Shown: positions 27,171-36,099 of the stretch, one piece after another | Position numbering within the stretch: the stretch's first letter is position 1 | Layout: the number at the start of each line of letters is the position of its first letter | Source of the DNA: Proteinivorax hydrogeniformans | GTDB taxonomy: Bacteria; Bacillota; Proteinivoracia; Proteinivoracales; Proteinivoracaceae | Assembly: GCF_040515995.1 (NCBI RefSeq) | Contig: NZ_CP159485.1 | Location: forward strand, 2,232,001 to 2,296,000 | DNA length: 64,000 nt | Direction of reading: 5' to 3' | Translations under genes and position numbers: made by a program | Notes under the pieces: generated by a model | What the model was told of the DNA's origin: nothing | The model's database searches: none | What the model saw: only the letters and a program-made list of their open reading frames with translations

Positions 27171-28385
27171 ATGATGCAAGGTCAGCAGATGATAGTTGGT
27201 GTAGACGTAGGTTATTACAATCATCATGTAGCTATAGGCTTAGCAGGAGATATTTTAAAGGATTTTGAGATACCCCATAGCCAGAAAGGGTTTAGGTATT
27301 TCTTTAATCAAATAACATCTTTTGTACAAGCTTATGAAGTATCAGACATAGTTGTTGGTATGGAGGGGACTAATGGCCATGCTCGGCCATTAGATCAAAT
27401 GGTTAAAGATAAAGGGTACATGTTACTAAATGTTAATAACCTAAAGTTTGCCCGTTTTAAAGAAATCTTCGCTACACCAGAGAAAAATGACCGCATGGAT
27501 GCAAGACAAATAGTCACCCTTATGATGATGGCCCCAATGATGGAACAAGGCAAGGAAGTGCTTCAAGAAGTGCATAACACATCTGAGATTGAAACTAAAT
27601 TAAAACGTATTAGTCGCCGTCGCCATCAGATAGTTAAAGAAAAAGTTATAATACAAAATAGAATGCAAGCAGATCTGCAATCTGTATGCCCAGGTTTTTT
27701 GAAAATGTTTGCATCTGTGGATGCCTTTTATGTACTGCGCTTTTTGAGCTGTCGTCCGGACTTGCGTAAGTTAAAAAGACTTAGATTACCGACAATACTC
27801 AAGATTCAAGGTGTTGGTAAAGGACATGCTAAAAAGTTACAAAGGTGGCAAGAGGAAGCTAGCTTTGGCTCAGAAGTAGAGTGGGTAGGCCCTATGATAG
27901 CAGAAGATGCTTCGCGCTTATTAGCCCTTAAAGAAAGGTTAATTGAATTAGAAAAACAAATCAAATCATTAGTTAGGCAGTCAAGATTGGGCTCTCTTAT
28001 TCGAAGCATACCAGGCTTTGGCCCTATTTGTTCTGGAATAATAGCTGCAGAAATAGGTACAATTAGTAGGTTTGACTCTGAGGCTGGGTTAGCAATCTAC
28101 CTAGGTATGGCTCCTCTTGACAATAGTTCTGGCCTATATGAAGGAACAAAATCACCTAAACAAGTTAACAAACATGCGAAAAAAGCTATGATGCAAGCAC
28201 TGCAGCATCATGTGCGAAGGGTTGATGAATCTAAAGTTTACTTCCAAAAAAAATGTGATGAAGGCAAGAAATACAATCAAGCTCTGCGGTCCTTAGGACG
28301 GCATTTAACAAGAGTAATATGGAGTATGATCAAAAACAATAGAAAATATGAACGTCGTGAAAAAGAAACAAGTAAAGCTGCGTAA
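27171..28385 (+). CDS. IS110-family DEDD recombinase, copy 1
   Basis: 404 residues, ATG behind AGGAGGGAG. The N-terminal RuvC-like DEDD domain starts VGVDVGYYNHHVAIGLAGD (first Asp about residue 10), continues with VVGMEGTNGH (Glu about 64) and EKNDRMDARQIV (Asp pair about 103-106). The C-terminal Tnp2 (transposase_20) domain contains IRSIPGFGPICSGIIAAEIG and AIYLGMAPLDNSSGLYEGT, with the catalytic serine expected in the latter segment. It is full length and identical in translation to the other two copies, so it is probably active with its bridge RNA. Confidence 0.95.
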   Translation: MMQGQQMIVGVDVGYYNHHVAIGLAGDILKDFEIPHSQKGFRYFFNQITSFVQAYEVSDIVVGMEGTNGHARPLDQMVKDKGYMLLNVNNLKFARFKEIFATPEKNDRMDARQIVTLMMMAPMMEQGKEVLQEVHNTSEIETKLKRISRRRHQIVKEKVIIQNRMQADLQSVCPGFLKMFASVDAFYVLRFLSCRPDLRKLKRLRLPTILKIQGVGKGHAKKLQRWQEEASFGSEVEWVGPMIAEDASRLLALKERLIELEKQIKSLVRQSRLGSLIRSIPGFGPICSGIIAAEIGTISRFDSEAGLAIYLGMAPLDNSSGLYEGTKSPKQVNKHAKKAMMQALQHHVRRVDESKVYFQKKCDEGKKYNQALRSLGRHLTRVIWSMIKNNRKYERREKETSKAA

Positions 28386-28502
28386 TTTTTAAAAAACACT
28401 TTTTCTAAACTAAGGGAACTTATGTTCAACTATATCCATTTAAAAGAAAAAAAGTTAAAAATAAACATATTATAAAGAAACTTGACAAAACGTACGGGAT
28501 GT

Positions 28503-29573
28503 TCAGGCTTTTGATATTTCAATACTCCTTAGCTATCTGCTGCGACACCTCTCTCATTAACATTTTCACTGAGTCTGATACATCCCCTTTCCCTCTTTTA
28601 ACATTAGATATTACAGGTGAGGAAATCCCTAGCCTATTACTAATTTCAATGTTTGTTACAGTACTATATCTGGTGCTTAATAATATAATTGCTTTTCTAG
28701 CATCTACATAGCTTTGCTGTTTTGTTTTTTGGGCCAGTTCTTTTTTGCTAATGTCAACTTTCTCACAAACCATATCTATAATTCTATCTATATCAACCTC
28801 ATTATCATCTGCGCTAGCAGCTACTTCTTGTTCAAACTCCTGTAGCATTAAATAAATTTCTTTTTCGTCAATTAAATATTCTTCAATCTTTAACGGTCCT
28901 TCATCCAAGTCCATAAACCTTTTATATTCTTTCAATCCTCTATTTATTTTGTTGCCACCTAAAATCTCAAGAATAAAAAGGACATCTACTATGGAAGCTT
29001 TATTTAGTTTCAGATAATCCCTATGGCTGCTCCACTTATAGTTAAAACCTTCCTTAAGGTTAGCCTTAACAGGGTTATAGTGGATATATTTAATTAATTG
29101 TAGAAGATACGAGTCTCTGTCACATAGTAGCGCTTTATAACGCTGCTGAAAAACGTGACCTGTGCGATTATACCTTTTATTAAACCATTGGGTATAGCTT
29201 TGCTGAATACCTTGCATGATTTTTGATAATCGAGTATTGCCTGTTTCGATTAACATATGAGCGTGATTATCCATTATGCAATAAGCATACAGGTTAAAGC
29301 TATATCGCTTTTTATACTTGCTAATCAACGCAATATAATAAGACTTATCTACATCCTTACTAAAGATGGTTTCCCCATTGTTGCCCCTACACATAACATG
29401 GTAGAGTGCACCAGGATATTCTACTCTAGGTTTTCTTGCCATAAGATCACCCTTAACTCTTAATATAGTGTTATGTGAATGTTTCGACAGTTGTTTGGAA
29501 ATTCCTTTTTTTATTAACAAAACCCACCCTAAAATTAAGGTGGGTTAGGAGTATTGAAATATCAAAAGCCTGA
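28503..29573 (-). mobile_element. RAYT element with perfect 27-bp terminal inverted repeats
   Basis: The unit between IS110 copies 1 and 2 starts TCAGGCTTTTGATATTTCAA (28503) and ends with its exact complement at 29573; the match extends over 27 bases. Inside are one RAYT gene and, beyond its start, the AACCCACC...GGTGGGTT hairpin (29521-29546). The stop codon of the gene lies inside the repeat. Perfect terminal repeats are unusual for HUH/Y1 elements, which normally use hairpin ends. Truncated relatives occur at 18130, 21385, 31593, 32567 and 36100. Confidence 0.8.
28519..29442 (-). CDS. REP-associated tyrosine transposase (RAYT, Y1/HUH)
   Basis: 307 residues from ATG at 29442, preceded by AAGGGTGAT; the longer frame to 29520 crosses the leader hairpin. 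The Y1 domain begins RVEYPGALYHVMCRGNNGE, has the HUH motif in YCIMDNHAHMLIET (His-Ala-His) and the catalytic tyrosine region YLLQLIKYIHYNPVKA. The C-terminal part adds a DnaA-domain-IV-like helix-turn-helix (STVTNIEISNRLGISSPVIS). Such proteins cut single-stranded repeat hairpins. All expected catalytic residues are present. Confidence 0.92.
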   Translation of the reverse strand: MARKPRVEYPGALYHVMCRGNNGETIFSKDVDKSYYIALISKYKKRYSFNLYAYCIMDNHAHMLIETGNTRLSKIMQGIQQSYTQWFNKRYNRTGHVFQQRYKALLCDRDSYLLQLIKYIHYNPVKANLKEGFNYKWSSHRDYLKLNKASIVDVLFILEILGGNKINRGLKEYKRFMDLDEGPLKIEEYLIDEKEIYLMLQEFEQEVAASADDNEVDIDRIIDMVCEKVDISKKELAQKTKQQSYVDARKAIILLSTRYSTVTNIEISNRLGISSPVISNVKRGKGDVSDSVKMLMREVSQQIAKEY

Positions 29574-29690
29574 ACATCCCGTACGTTTTGTCAAGTTTCT
29601 TTATAATATGTTTATTTTTAACTTTTTTTCTTTTAAATGGATATAGTTGAACATAAGTTCCCTTAGTTTAGAAAAAGTGCTTTTTAAAAA

Positions 29691-30905
29691 TTACGCAGCT
29701 TTACTTGTTTCTTTTTCACGACGTTCATATTTTCTATTGTTTTTGATCATACTCCATATTACTCTTGTTAAATGCCGTCCTAAGGACCGCAGAGCTTGAT
29801 TGTATTTCTTGCCTTCATCACATTTTTTTTGGAAGTAAACTTTAGATTCATCAACCCTTCGCACATGATGCTGCAGTGCTTGCATCATAGCTTTTTTCGC
29901 ATGTTTGTTAACTTGTTTAGGTGATTTTGTTCCTTCATATAGGCCAGAACTATTGTCAAGAGGAGCCATACCTAGGTAGATTGCTAACCCAGCCTCAGAG
30001 TCAAACCTACTAATTGTACCTATTTCTGCAGCTATTATTCCAGAACAAATAGGGCCAAAGCCTGGTATGCTTCGAATAAGAGAGCCCAATCTTGACTGCC
30101 TAACTAATGATTTGATTTGTTTTTCTAATTCAATTAACCTTTCTTTAAGGGCTAATAAGCGCGAAGCATCTTCTGCTATCATAGGGCCTACCCACTCTAC
30201 TTCTGAGCCAAAGCTAGCTTCCTCTTGCCACCTTTGTAACTTTTTAGCATGTCCTTTACCAACACCTTGAATCTTGAGTATTGTCGGTAATCTAAGTCTT
30301 TTTAACTTACGCAAGTCCGGACGACAGCTCAAAAAGCGCAGTACATAAAAGGCATCCACAGATGCAAACATTTTCAAAAAACCTGGGCATACAGATTGCA
30401 GATCTGCTTGCATTCTATTTTGTATTATAACTTTTTCTTTAACTATCTGATGGCGACGGCGACTAATACGTTTTAATTTAGTTTCAATCTCAGATGTGTT
30501 ATGCACTTCTTGAAGCACTTCCTTGCCTTGTTCCATCATTGGGGCCATCATCATAAGGGTGACTATTTGTCTTGCATCCATGCGGTCATTTTTCTCTGGT
30601 GTAGCGAAGATTTCTTTAAAACGGGCAAACTTTAGGTTATTAACATTTAGTAACATGTACCCTTTATCTTTAACCATTTGATCTAATGGCCGAGCATGGC
30701 CATTAGTCCCCTCCATACCAACAACTATGTCTGATACTTCATAAGCTTGTACAAAAGATGTTATTTGATTAAAGAAATACCTAAACCCTTTCTGGCTATG
30801 GGGTATCTCAAAATCCTTTAAAATATCTCCTGCTAAGCCTATAGCTACATGATGATTGTAATAACCTACGTCTACACCAACTATCATCTGCTGACCTTGC
30901 ATCAT
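29691..30905 (-). CDS. IS110-family DEDD recombinase, copy 2
   Basis: 404 residues, identical in translation to copies 1 and 3, with the same AGGAGGGAG site and the full DEDD and Tnp2 domains. Its orientation is opposite to copy 1. No damage is seen, so it could supply recombinase to all three copies. Confidence 0.95.
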   Translation of the reverse strand: MMQGQQMIVGVDVGYYNHHVAIGLAGDILKDFEIPHSQKGFRYFFNQITSFVQAYEVSDIVVGMEGTNGHARPLDQMVKDKGYMLLNVNNLKFARFKEIFATPEKNDRMDARQIVTLMMMAPMMEQGKEVLQEVHNTSEIETKLKRISRRRHQIVKEKVIIQNRMQADLQSVCPGFLKMFASVDAFYVLRFLSCRPDLRKLKRLRLPTILKIQGVGKGHAKKLQRWQEEASFGSEVEWVGPMIAEDASRLLALKERLIELEKQIKSLVRQSRLGSLIRSIPGFGPICSGIIAAEIGTISRFDSEAGLAIYLGMAPLDNSSGLYEGTKSPKQVNKHAKKAMMQALQHHVRRVDESKVYFQKKCDEGKKYNQALRSLGRHLTRVIWSMIKNNRKYERREKETSKAA

Positions 30906-30940
30906 TCTCCCTCCTATTTTTTATTTGCACCCAATTAAAG

Positions 30941-31094
30941 TTGTAATCCAACGTTACGTCTACTAGCAGAGCCACTTCCCGTAGGACGGCATCATCCCGG
31001 TCAACGTTACGGACACAACAAAAACGAGGGCGGCATTTCAGGACTGAGTTAACTCATTTCTGAGCAACTGACCCCGCGAGCCACACCCTCGTTT
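30941..31094 (-). ncRNA. Predicted bridge RNA of IS110 copy 2
   Basis: Same sequence and folding as in copy 1: ACGAGGG/CCCTCGT target loop with GGGGTCAG and CCTGA guides, and AACGTT/AACGTT donor loop with GGGATG and GTAGA guides. The target next to this copy, TTGGGG-TC-AGG, matches the guides as well as that of copy 1. Confidence 0.8.
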
Positions 31095-31279
31095 GCTAAT
31101 CATTATATCAGTTTATATTATAATTTAAAGGGGTGTGACTCAATTTTTTAAAGAATCAGACCCCTTTAATCACAAATTTATACGTAATATATTAGGGGTC
31201 TATCTCATATTTCCATGGTAGACCCCAATGTTTTCATAATTATACAACTTTAACTTCTTTATTTCCAGGCACTCATCTC

Positions 31280-31570
31280 CTTCAGGCGAAATATGCCTTC
31301 TCACCATGTTGTAAACTAAAAAACAAAGTAGTTAAAACCAAAAGAGATCCACTGACTATACTAGTATCCTCTTCAAAAACTCCCCCTCTTTAACATCTCT
31401 TGATTCTACAATATAATACTATTATGAATAATCAACCCGATTGGAATCGGGGTTGGATAGATGGTGATTTTTTCAGTTATAATTTGAAAGGCTTCGGCGA
31501 AAACTTAAATCCATCAGAAAAGGGCTGGGTTATACACAGGGCTACATTTCCAAAAAGTTAAATATTCACA
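31280..31570. pseudogene. Decayed peptide/HTH-TPR regulator module
   Basis: Two divergent remnants. On the plus strand from about 31470, FSYNLKGFGEN, then in another frame SIRKGLGYTQGYISKKLNIH, match the start of the HTH-TPR regulators; the rest is lost at 31570. On the minus strand, from TTG at 31375 behind AGAGGGGGAG, KRILV, then after a frame change SGSLLVLTTLFFSLQHG, match the 25-residue peptide at 24716. The shared stretch AATCAACCCGATTGGA before both regulators shows they are copies of one module. Confidence 0.65.
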
Positions 31571-31592
31571 CTAGGGGCAAAATGATAGGGGG

Positions 31593-31680
31593 CAGGCTTT
31601 TGATATTTCAATACTCCTTAGCTATTTGCTGCGACACCTCTCTTAACCTTTGCACTGAGTATGATACATCCCCTTAAGAC
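31593..31680 (-). repeat. RAYT-element 3' remnant
   Basis: GCAGGCTTTTGATATTTCAA begins a copy of the RAYT 3' end that codes for degenerate SVQRLREVSQQIAKEY-like residues on the minus strand, then stops near 31680. The outside flank is GATAGGGG, the same target-like sequence. A 20-bp IS110-end-like tail (TATTTCCATGATAGACCC) follows at 31713. Confidence 0.65.
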
Positions 31681-31739
31681 CCCATGTTTCCCATTAGTAA
31701 AAAACACAGGTCCTATCTGATTATTTCCATGATAGACCC

Positions 31740-32339
31740 TTAGCCTTGGTGGGTAATCTTTTCTTTAAATATGTTTCTTTTATTTATCAAAGTCATAAAC
31801 CCAAAGTTATTTAAAACATGAATGATAAATGCAGTCCAAATACTTTGTGTGAAATATACACTTATTGCACATATTACTCCTAATATAAGCGAGCCAATCC
31901 AGACAAACCAGTTACTCCAAGTTTTTATATGGACCACTAAAAATAGTATTGATGTTAATAAGATAGCTATTATAGGATGGACTAAGCTTAAAAGAGAAAC
32001 AAGTAAAATTCCCCGATATAAAAACTCTTCTGCTGGCAGTTCTATAACAAACATTAATAATTGGGTATAAACTAATCCTATACTCACTTGTTCTTTTTTC
32101 AACTTAATTCCTTTGGCTATTAAAATATGAGCAACCATAAAAAACGTTCCTATTATCAAACCATAAATAAGCGATTCTAAGGATATATACAAAAATCTTT
32201 TATCCATCGAATATAACGCTACTATTCCAACTGCGATTAATAATATTCTTTTAAATATATTCTCTTTTAATAGCTTAGTTTCCCAAAATATATCTATTAT
32301 CGTTAACAACAATCCAATACTTAAAAATAAAATAGGCAT
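31740..32339 (-). CDS. CPBP-family intramembrane protease
   Basis: 199 residues from ATG at 32339, which has GGAG seven bases upstream. About six membrane helices, with EEFLYRG (about 104) as the first catalytic motif, VVHIKTW (about 138) as the histidine motif and HVLNN (about 176) as the last. It is more divergent than the two other CPBP proteins here. It abuts an acetyltransferase fragment upstream and an IS110-like tail downstream. The substrate is unknown; roles in peptide or bacteriocin immunity are possible given the neighbours, but that is inference. Confidence 0.8.
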   Translation of the reverse strand: MPILFLSIGLLLTIIDIFWETKLLKENIFKRILLIAVGIVALYSMDKRFLYISLESLIYGLIIGTFFMVAHILIAKGIKLKKEQVSIGLVYTQLLMFVIELPAEEFLYRGILLVSLLSLVHPIIAILLTSILFLVVHIKTWSNWFVWIGSLILGVICAISVYFTQSIWTAFIIHVLNNFGFMTLINKRNIFKEKITHQG

Positions 32340-32497
32340 AATATTCTCCAATTTACTAAACTTTTACTGTCGCTTCTACCCTCATAATATTCATGTACGT
32401 CCAAATCAGATAGCCATTTTGTTAACATTGAATAGTCGTCCGTACAATCTCGAAGTTGACGTACCTTTATTCTTTCATCTTCGAAAAATATTGCCAT
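32321..32497 (-). pseudogene. N-terminal fragment of a GNAT acetyltransferase
   Basis: From ATG at 32497 behind GGAGGGT: MAIFFEDERIKVRQLRDCTD, then DYSMLTKWLSDLDVHEYYEG. This matches the start of GNAT acetyltransferases of the aminoglycoside 6'-acetyltransferase-like group. The acetyl-CoA-binding core is missing because the sequence runs directly into the CPBP gene. It is the remains of a deletion. Confidence 0.75.
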
Positions 32498-32566
32498 TAA
32501 TACCCTCCTCCAATGTTTTAATCTCATTTATTTACAACCTTTAAATTAACTGTAGAATATAGGGGG

Positions 32567-32823
32567 TAAGCTTTTGATATTTCTAAATTCCTTGACTATT
32601 TGCCGCGAACCTTTCTCTTGAACCTTTTCACTGAATCTTATAAATCCTCTTTCCCCCTTTTTAGGATATTCTACTCTAGGTTTTCTTGCCATAAGATCAC
32701 CCTTAACTCTTAATTTGTTGTTATGTGAATGTTTCGACAGTTGTTTGGAAAGTCCTTTTTTAAAACCAAAACCCACCCTAAAAAATAAGGTGGGTTAGAA
32801 GTATTGAAATATCAAAAGCCTGA
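32567..32823 (-). repeat. Internally deleted RAYT element (MITE-like, about 257 bp)
   Basis: Both ends of the RAYT element are kept: the 3' end (AAGCTTTTGATATTTC, with changes) at 32567 and the leader, hairpin (32770-32796) and terminal repeat at 32823. About 800 bases of transposase are missing between CCTCTTTCCCCC and GGATATTCTACTC. A chimeric frame (MARKPRVEYP then KKGERGFIRFSEKVQ) spans the junction. It could be mobilised only by a RAYT protein in trans. IS110 copy 3 is inserted at its right end. Confidence 0.75.
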
Positions 32824-32940
32824 ACATCCCGTACGTTTTGTCAAGTTTCTTTATAATATGTTTATTTTTAACTTTTTTTCTTTTAAATGGATATAGTTGA
32901 ACATAAGTTCCCTTAGTTTAGAAAAAGTGCTTTTTAAAAA

Positions 32941-34155
32941 TTACGCAGCTTTACTTGTTTCTTTTTCACGACGTTCATATTTTCTATTGTTTTTGATCAT
33001 ACTCCATATTACTCTTGTTAAATGCCGTCCTAAGGACCGCAGAGCTTGATTGTATTTCTTGCCTTCATCACATTTTTTTTGGAAGTAAACTTTAGATTCA
33101 TCAACCCTTCGCACATGATGCTGCAGTGCTTGCATCATAGCTTTTTTCGCATGTTTGTTAACTTGTTTAGGTGATTTTGTTCCTTCATATAGGCCAGAAC
33201 TATTGTCAAGAGGAGCCATACCTAGGTAGATTGCTAACCCAGCCTCAGAGTCAAACCTACTAATTGTACCTATTTCTGCAGCTATTATTCCAGAACAAAT
33301 AGGGCCAAAGCCTGGTATGCTTCGAATAAGAGAGCCCAATCTTGACTGCCTAACTAATGATTTGATTTGTTTTTCTAATTCAATTAACCTTTCTTTAAGG
33401 GCTAATAAGCGCGAAGCATCTTCTGCTATCATAGGGCCTACCCACTCTACTTCTGAGCCAAAGCTAGCTTCCTCTTGCCACCTTTGTAACTTTTTAGCAT
33501 GTCCTTTACCAACACCTTGAATCTTGAGTATTGTCGGTAATCTAAGTCTTTTTAACTTACGCAAGTCCGGACGACAGCTCAAAAAGCGCAGTACATAAAA
33601 GGCATCCACAGATGCAAACATTTTCAAAAAACCTGGGCATACAGATTGCAGATCTGCTTGCATTCTATTTTGTATTATAACTTTTTCTTTAACTATCTGA
33701 TGGCGACGGCGACTAATACGTTTTAATTTAGTTTCAATCTCAGATGTGTTATGCACTTCTTGAAGCACTTCCTTGCCTTGTTCCATCATTGGGGCCATCA
33801 TCATAAGGGTGACTATTTGTCTTGCATCCATGCGGTCATTTTTCTCTGGTGTAGCGAAGATTTCTTTAAAACGGGCAAACTTTAGGTTATTAACATTTAG
33901 TAACATGTACCCTTTATCTTTAACCATTTGATCTAATGGCCGAGCATGGCCATTAGTCCCCTCCATACCAACAACTATGTCTGATACTTCATAAGCTTGT
34001 ACAAAAGATGTTATTTGATTAAAGAAATACCTAAACCCTTTCTGGCTATGGGGTATCTCAAAATCCTTTAAAATATCTCCTGCTAAGCCTATAGCTACAT
34101 GATGATTGTAATAACCTACGTCTACACCAACTATCATCTGCTGACCTTGCATCAT
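32941..34155 (-). CDS. IS110-family DEDD recombinase, copy 3
   Basis: 404 residues with translation identical to copies 1 and 2 and intact DEDD and Tnp2 domains. It has the same ribosome site and upstream bridge-RNA region. Three intact, near-identical copies in 8 kb indicate recent transposition or local duplication. Confidence 0.95.
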   Translation of the reverse strand: MMQGQQMIVGVDVGYYNHHVAIGLAGDILKDFEIPHSQKGFRYFFNQITSFVQAYEVSDIVVGMEGTNGHARPLDQMVKDKGYMLLNVNNLKFARFKEIFATPEKNDRMDARQIVTLMMMAPMMEQGKEVLQEVHNTSEIETKLKRISRRRHQIVKEKVIIQNRMQADLQSVCPGFLKMFASVDAFYVLRFLSCRPDLRKLKRLRLPTILKIQGVGKGHAKKLQRWQEEASFGSEVEWVGPMIAEDASRLLALKERLIELEKQIKSLVRQSRLGSLIRSIPGFGPICSGIIAAEIGTISRFDSEAGLAIYLGMAPLDNSSGLYEGTKSPKQVNKHAKKAMMQALQHHVRRVDESKVYFQKKCDEGKKYNQALRSLGRHLTRVIWSMIKNNRKYERREKETSKAA

Positions 34156-34190
34156 TCTCCCTCCTATTTTTTATTTGCACCCAATTAAAG

Positions 34191-34344
34191 TTGTAATCCA
34201 ACGTTACGTCTACTAGCAGAGCCACTTCCCGTAGGACGGCATCATCCCGGTCAACGTTACGGACACAACAAAAACGAGGGCGGCATTTCAGGACTGAGTT
34301 AACTCATTTCTGAGCAACTGACCCCGCGAGCCACACCCTCGTTT
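34191..34344 (-). ncRNA. Predicted bridge RNA of IS110 copy 3
   Basis: Same two-loop structure and guide sequences as copies 1 and 2. Its local target TTGGGG-TC-AGG again fits the guides GGGGTCAG and CCTGA. Confidence 0.8.
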
Positions 34345-34497
34345 GCTAATCATTATATCAGTTTATATTATAATTTAAAGGGGTGTGACTCAATTTTTTA
34401 AAGAATCAGACCCCTTTAATCACAAATTTATACGTAATATATTAGGGGTCTATCTCATATTTCCATGGTAGACCCCAATGTTTTTCATTTACGATCA

Positions 34498-35970
34498 TTA
34501 TAAATAATTATTAATAAACTTACTTATACTTTCTATAGCTTTATCCGGGGCGACCCAAAAATCAGGCTTAAAACCCACCCCTTCTGAATCACTAAGATCA
34601 GGATTTAAAATTAATGTTTGTCCGAATTGCACTCTTGTTAGGGAATTCGGCAATATATAATTATGATTATTTCCAACCAAGCTGACTCCTGCAGTATTTG
34701 TCCCTATAAAAATAACATTGTCTAGTTTTGCCAAATAATCTATAAAACTTTCCCCAGATGAACCCGTATTTTTATCAGTTATAACAAAGATGGGAGTCGA
34801 ATTTTTTCTTAGTTGTGGGTTGCTGTAATATGTTGGTGCCCAACCAGGGTAATAATCTTGTAGACGAATTTCTTCAATATCCCTAACTCCCCCCCTTTTT
34901 ATTGCATCAGTTGTAGTGTTAGTAAATAAAGTACTTGACACAGTACTTCTTTGGACTTTTTCGCCGGTATAGTTTTCTATCCATTCTATTGGATAAATAA
35001 CATATCCCCCTGTGTTCCCTCTTACATCAATTATAAAGTGATCCTCGTTCTTTAGTTTCTTTGCATCTTCGGTAAAGTTTGCTAGAAGTTCTTCTTCCCT
35101 ATTTGTTTGCCAATGCATTGCCCGAATTCCTATTATAGGAATGGAATCCACTTCTCCGTAGGTATATATCTCTTCTCCAACATTTTCTGATGCACTTACT
35201 TTTTGCAAAGACACAGTTTCCGTTGTTTTATCATCCTCTGATTGAAGGGTTATATCAATGTGCTGTTCTAATCTTGTCGAAGGATACAGGCCACCTAGAA
35301 AATACACTAGTTCTCCTTCTTCATTAATTGAGAGTTTTATATAATCTTCTATATCACCATCATCTATATCTGTTAAGTAATACTTATTATTGTCTATTAA
35401 AGTGTAGAATCCGTTATCATCCTTTAAGAAAGAAAATTCATCACTACTATAATAAATATACTCTTGATATAATTGCCTCATCCCAATTCTAAAGTGACCG
35501 TCCTGTATAAAGTCTAAATTTTGTTCTAAGATCATTTCTAATTCCCTGTTGTATAGTTTTTCTTCTTTTTGGTTAATTTCATCAATGATGTTTTCTTTGG
35601 CGTTTAAAAATTTATCATCCCCACCAAAGTATTCATATGCCGCATATCCATATTTAAGGATGCCGAAAAAATACTCCACATCAGCTATAGCTTCCTCAGC
35701 TGTTATAAAGGTTACCCGTTCATCTATTTCAACAAATTTATCATCAGGCTCTTCACCAAAGTCTTCATACTCGTAGAGCAGCTTATTAAACTCATCAATT
35801 AATTCCTTTTCATCATCAACAGGTGCAAAAGATCGGTTTTCAGCAACCAGTTCCTTTATTTCTTCTGGAATTTCTACCTGCTGCTGCACCTCATTACTTT
35901 CACACCCTGTAAAAAGAATTATAGTTATGGTACACAGAAAAAGGATTAAAGAATGATTCAATTTAATCAC
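34498..35970 (-). CDS. S41-family peptidase lipoprotein
   Basis: 490 residues. The N-terminus is a lipoprotein signal (TIILFTGCESNE, Cys about 23). A long acidic region with an N-terminal helical domain precedes the S41 (C-terminal processing/tricorn-like) domain. HFIIDVRGNTGGYVIYPIEW (about 310-330) is the conserved strand, and TDKNTGSSGESFIDYL (about 395) carries the probable nucleophile serine. GTNTAGVS and SDSEGVGFKPD follow at the expected places. No PDZ domain is obvious. It should act outside the membrane on unfolded or damaged peptides; the substrate is unknown. Confidence 0.85.
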   Translation of the reverse strand: MIKLNHSLILFLCTITIILFTGCESNEVQQQVEIPEEIKELVAENRSFAPVDDEKELIDEFNKLLYEYEDFGEEPDDKFVEIDERVTFITAEEAIADVEYFFGILKYGYAAYEYFGGDDKFLNAKENIIDEINQKEEKLYNRELEMILEQNLDFIQDGHFRIGMRQLYQEYIYYSSDEFSFLKDDNGFYTLIDNNKYYLTDIDDGDIEDYIKLSINEEGELVYFLGGLYPSTRLEQHIDITLQSEDDKTTETVSLQKVSASENVGEEIYTYGEVDSIPIIGIRAMHWQTNREEELLANFTEDAKKLKNEDHFIIDVRGNTGGYVIYPIEWIENYTGEKVQRSTVSSTLFTNTTTDAIKRGGVRDIEEIRLQDYYPGWAPTYYSNPQLRKNSTPIFVITDKNTGSSGESFIDYLAKLDNVIFIGTNTAGVSLVGNNHNYILPNSLTRVQFGQTLILNPDLSDSEGVGFKPDFWVAPDKAIESISKFINNYL

Positions 35971-36099
35971 CGACTTTCCTCCCCTTCAAACTTAAATTTT
36001 AAAACAAAGTAATTGAAATAAAGTTTTTTGTTATTGAATTTCTTTTTTCCTGACCTTCCATGGACTGATTATGGGCTTGCAATGAAAATGATAGGGGTC

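Larger units (their letters stand above)
26854..28502 (+). mobile_element. IS110-family element, copy 1 (1,649 bp)
   Basis: Bounded by the core dinucleotide TC: left flank ATATAGGGG-TC-TACCATGG and right end GGGATGT-TC-AGGCTTTT. The predicted empty site is GGGG-TC-AGGCTTTTGATA, the end of the RAYT element. Copies 2 and 3 have the same length and ends. One base difference from copy 2 was seen near 28400, so amplification is recent. The layout is left end, bridge-RNA region, recombinase, short right end. Confidence 0.88.
29572..31220 (-). mobile_element. IS110-family element, copy 2 (1,649 bp)
   Basis: Inverted relative to copy 1. On the minus strand the left side reads ACATTGGGG-TC-TACCATGG (core at 31222-31221) and the right side GGGATGT-TC-AGGCTTTT (core at 29573-29572). 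It entered the other end of the same RAYT element, so copies 1 and 2 flank that element symmetrically and could act as a composite unit. Confidence 0.88.
32822..34470 (-). mobile_element. IS110-family element, copy 3 (1,649 bp)
   Basis: Same length, ends and orientation as copy 2. Flanks on the minus strand are AACATTGGGG-TC (core 34472-34471) and TC-AGGCTTTTGATA (core 32823-32822). It inserted at the end of the internally deleted RAYT element. By reading, no difference from copy 2 was noticed. Confidence 0.88.

Noticed and set aside
18130-32823. Five GGTGGGTT hairpins interpreted only as ordinary terminators
   Set aside because: At least four sit in the same RAYT leader/terminal-repeat context, so they belong to that element, though they may also terminate transcription.
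18940-34480. GGGGTCTA...TAGACCCC sequences as an independent REP family
   Set aside because: They match the IS110 left terminus plus the CCCC of the target, so they are better explained as element ends and remnants.
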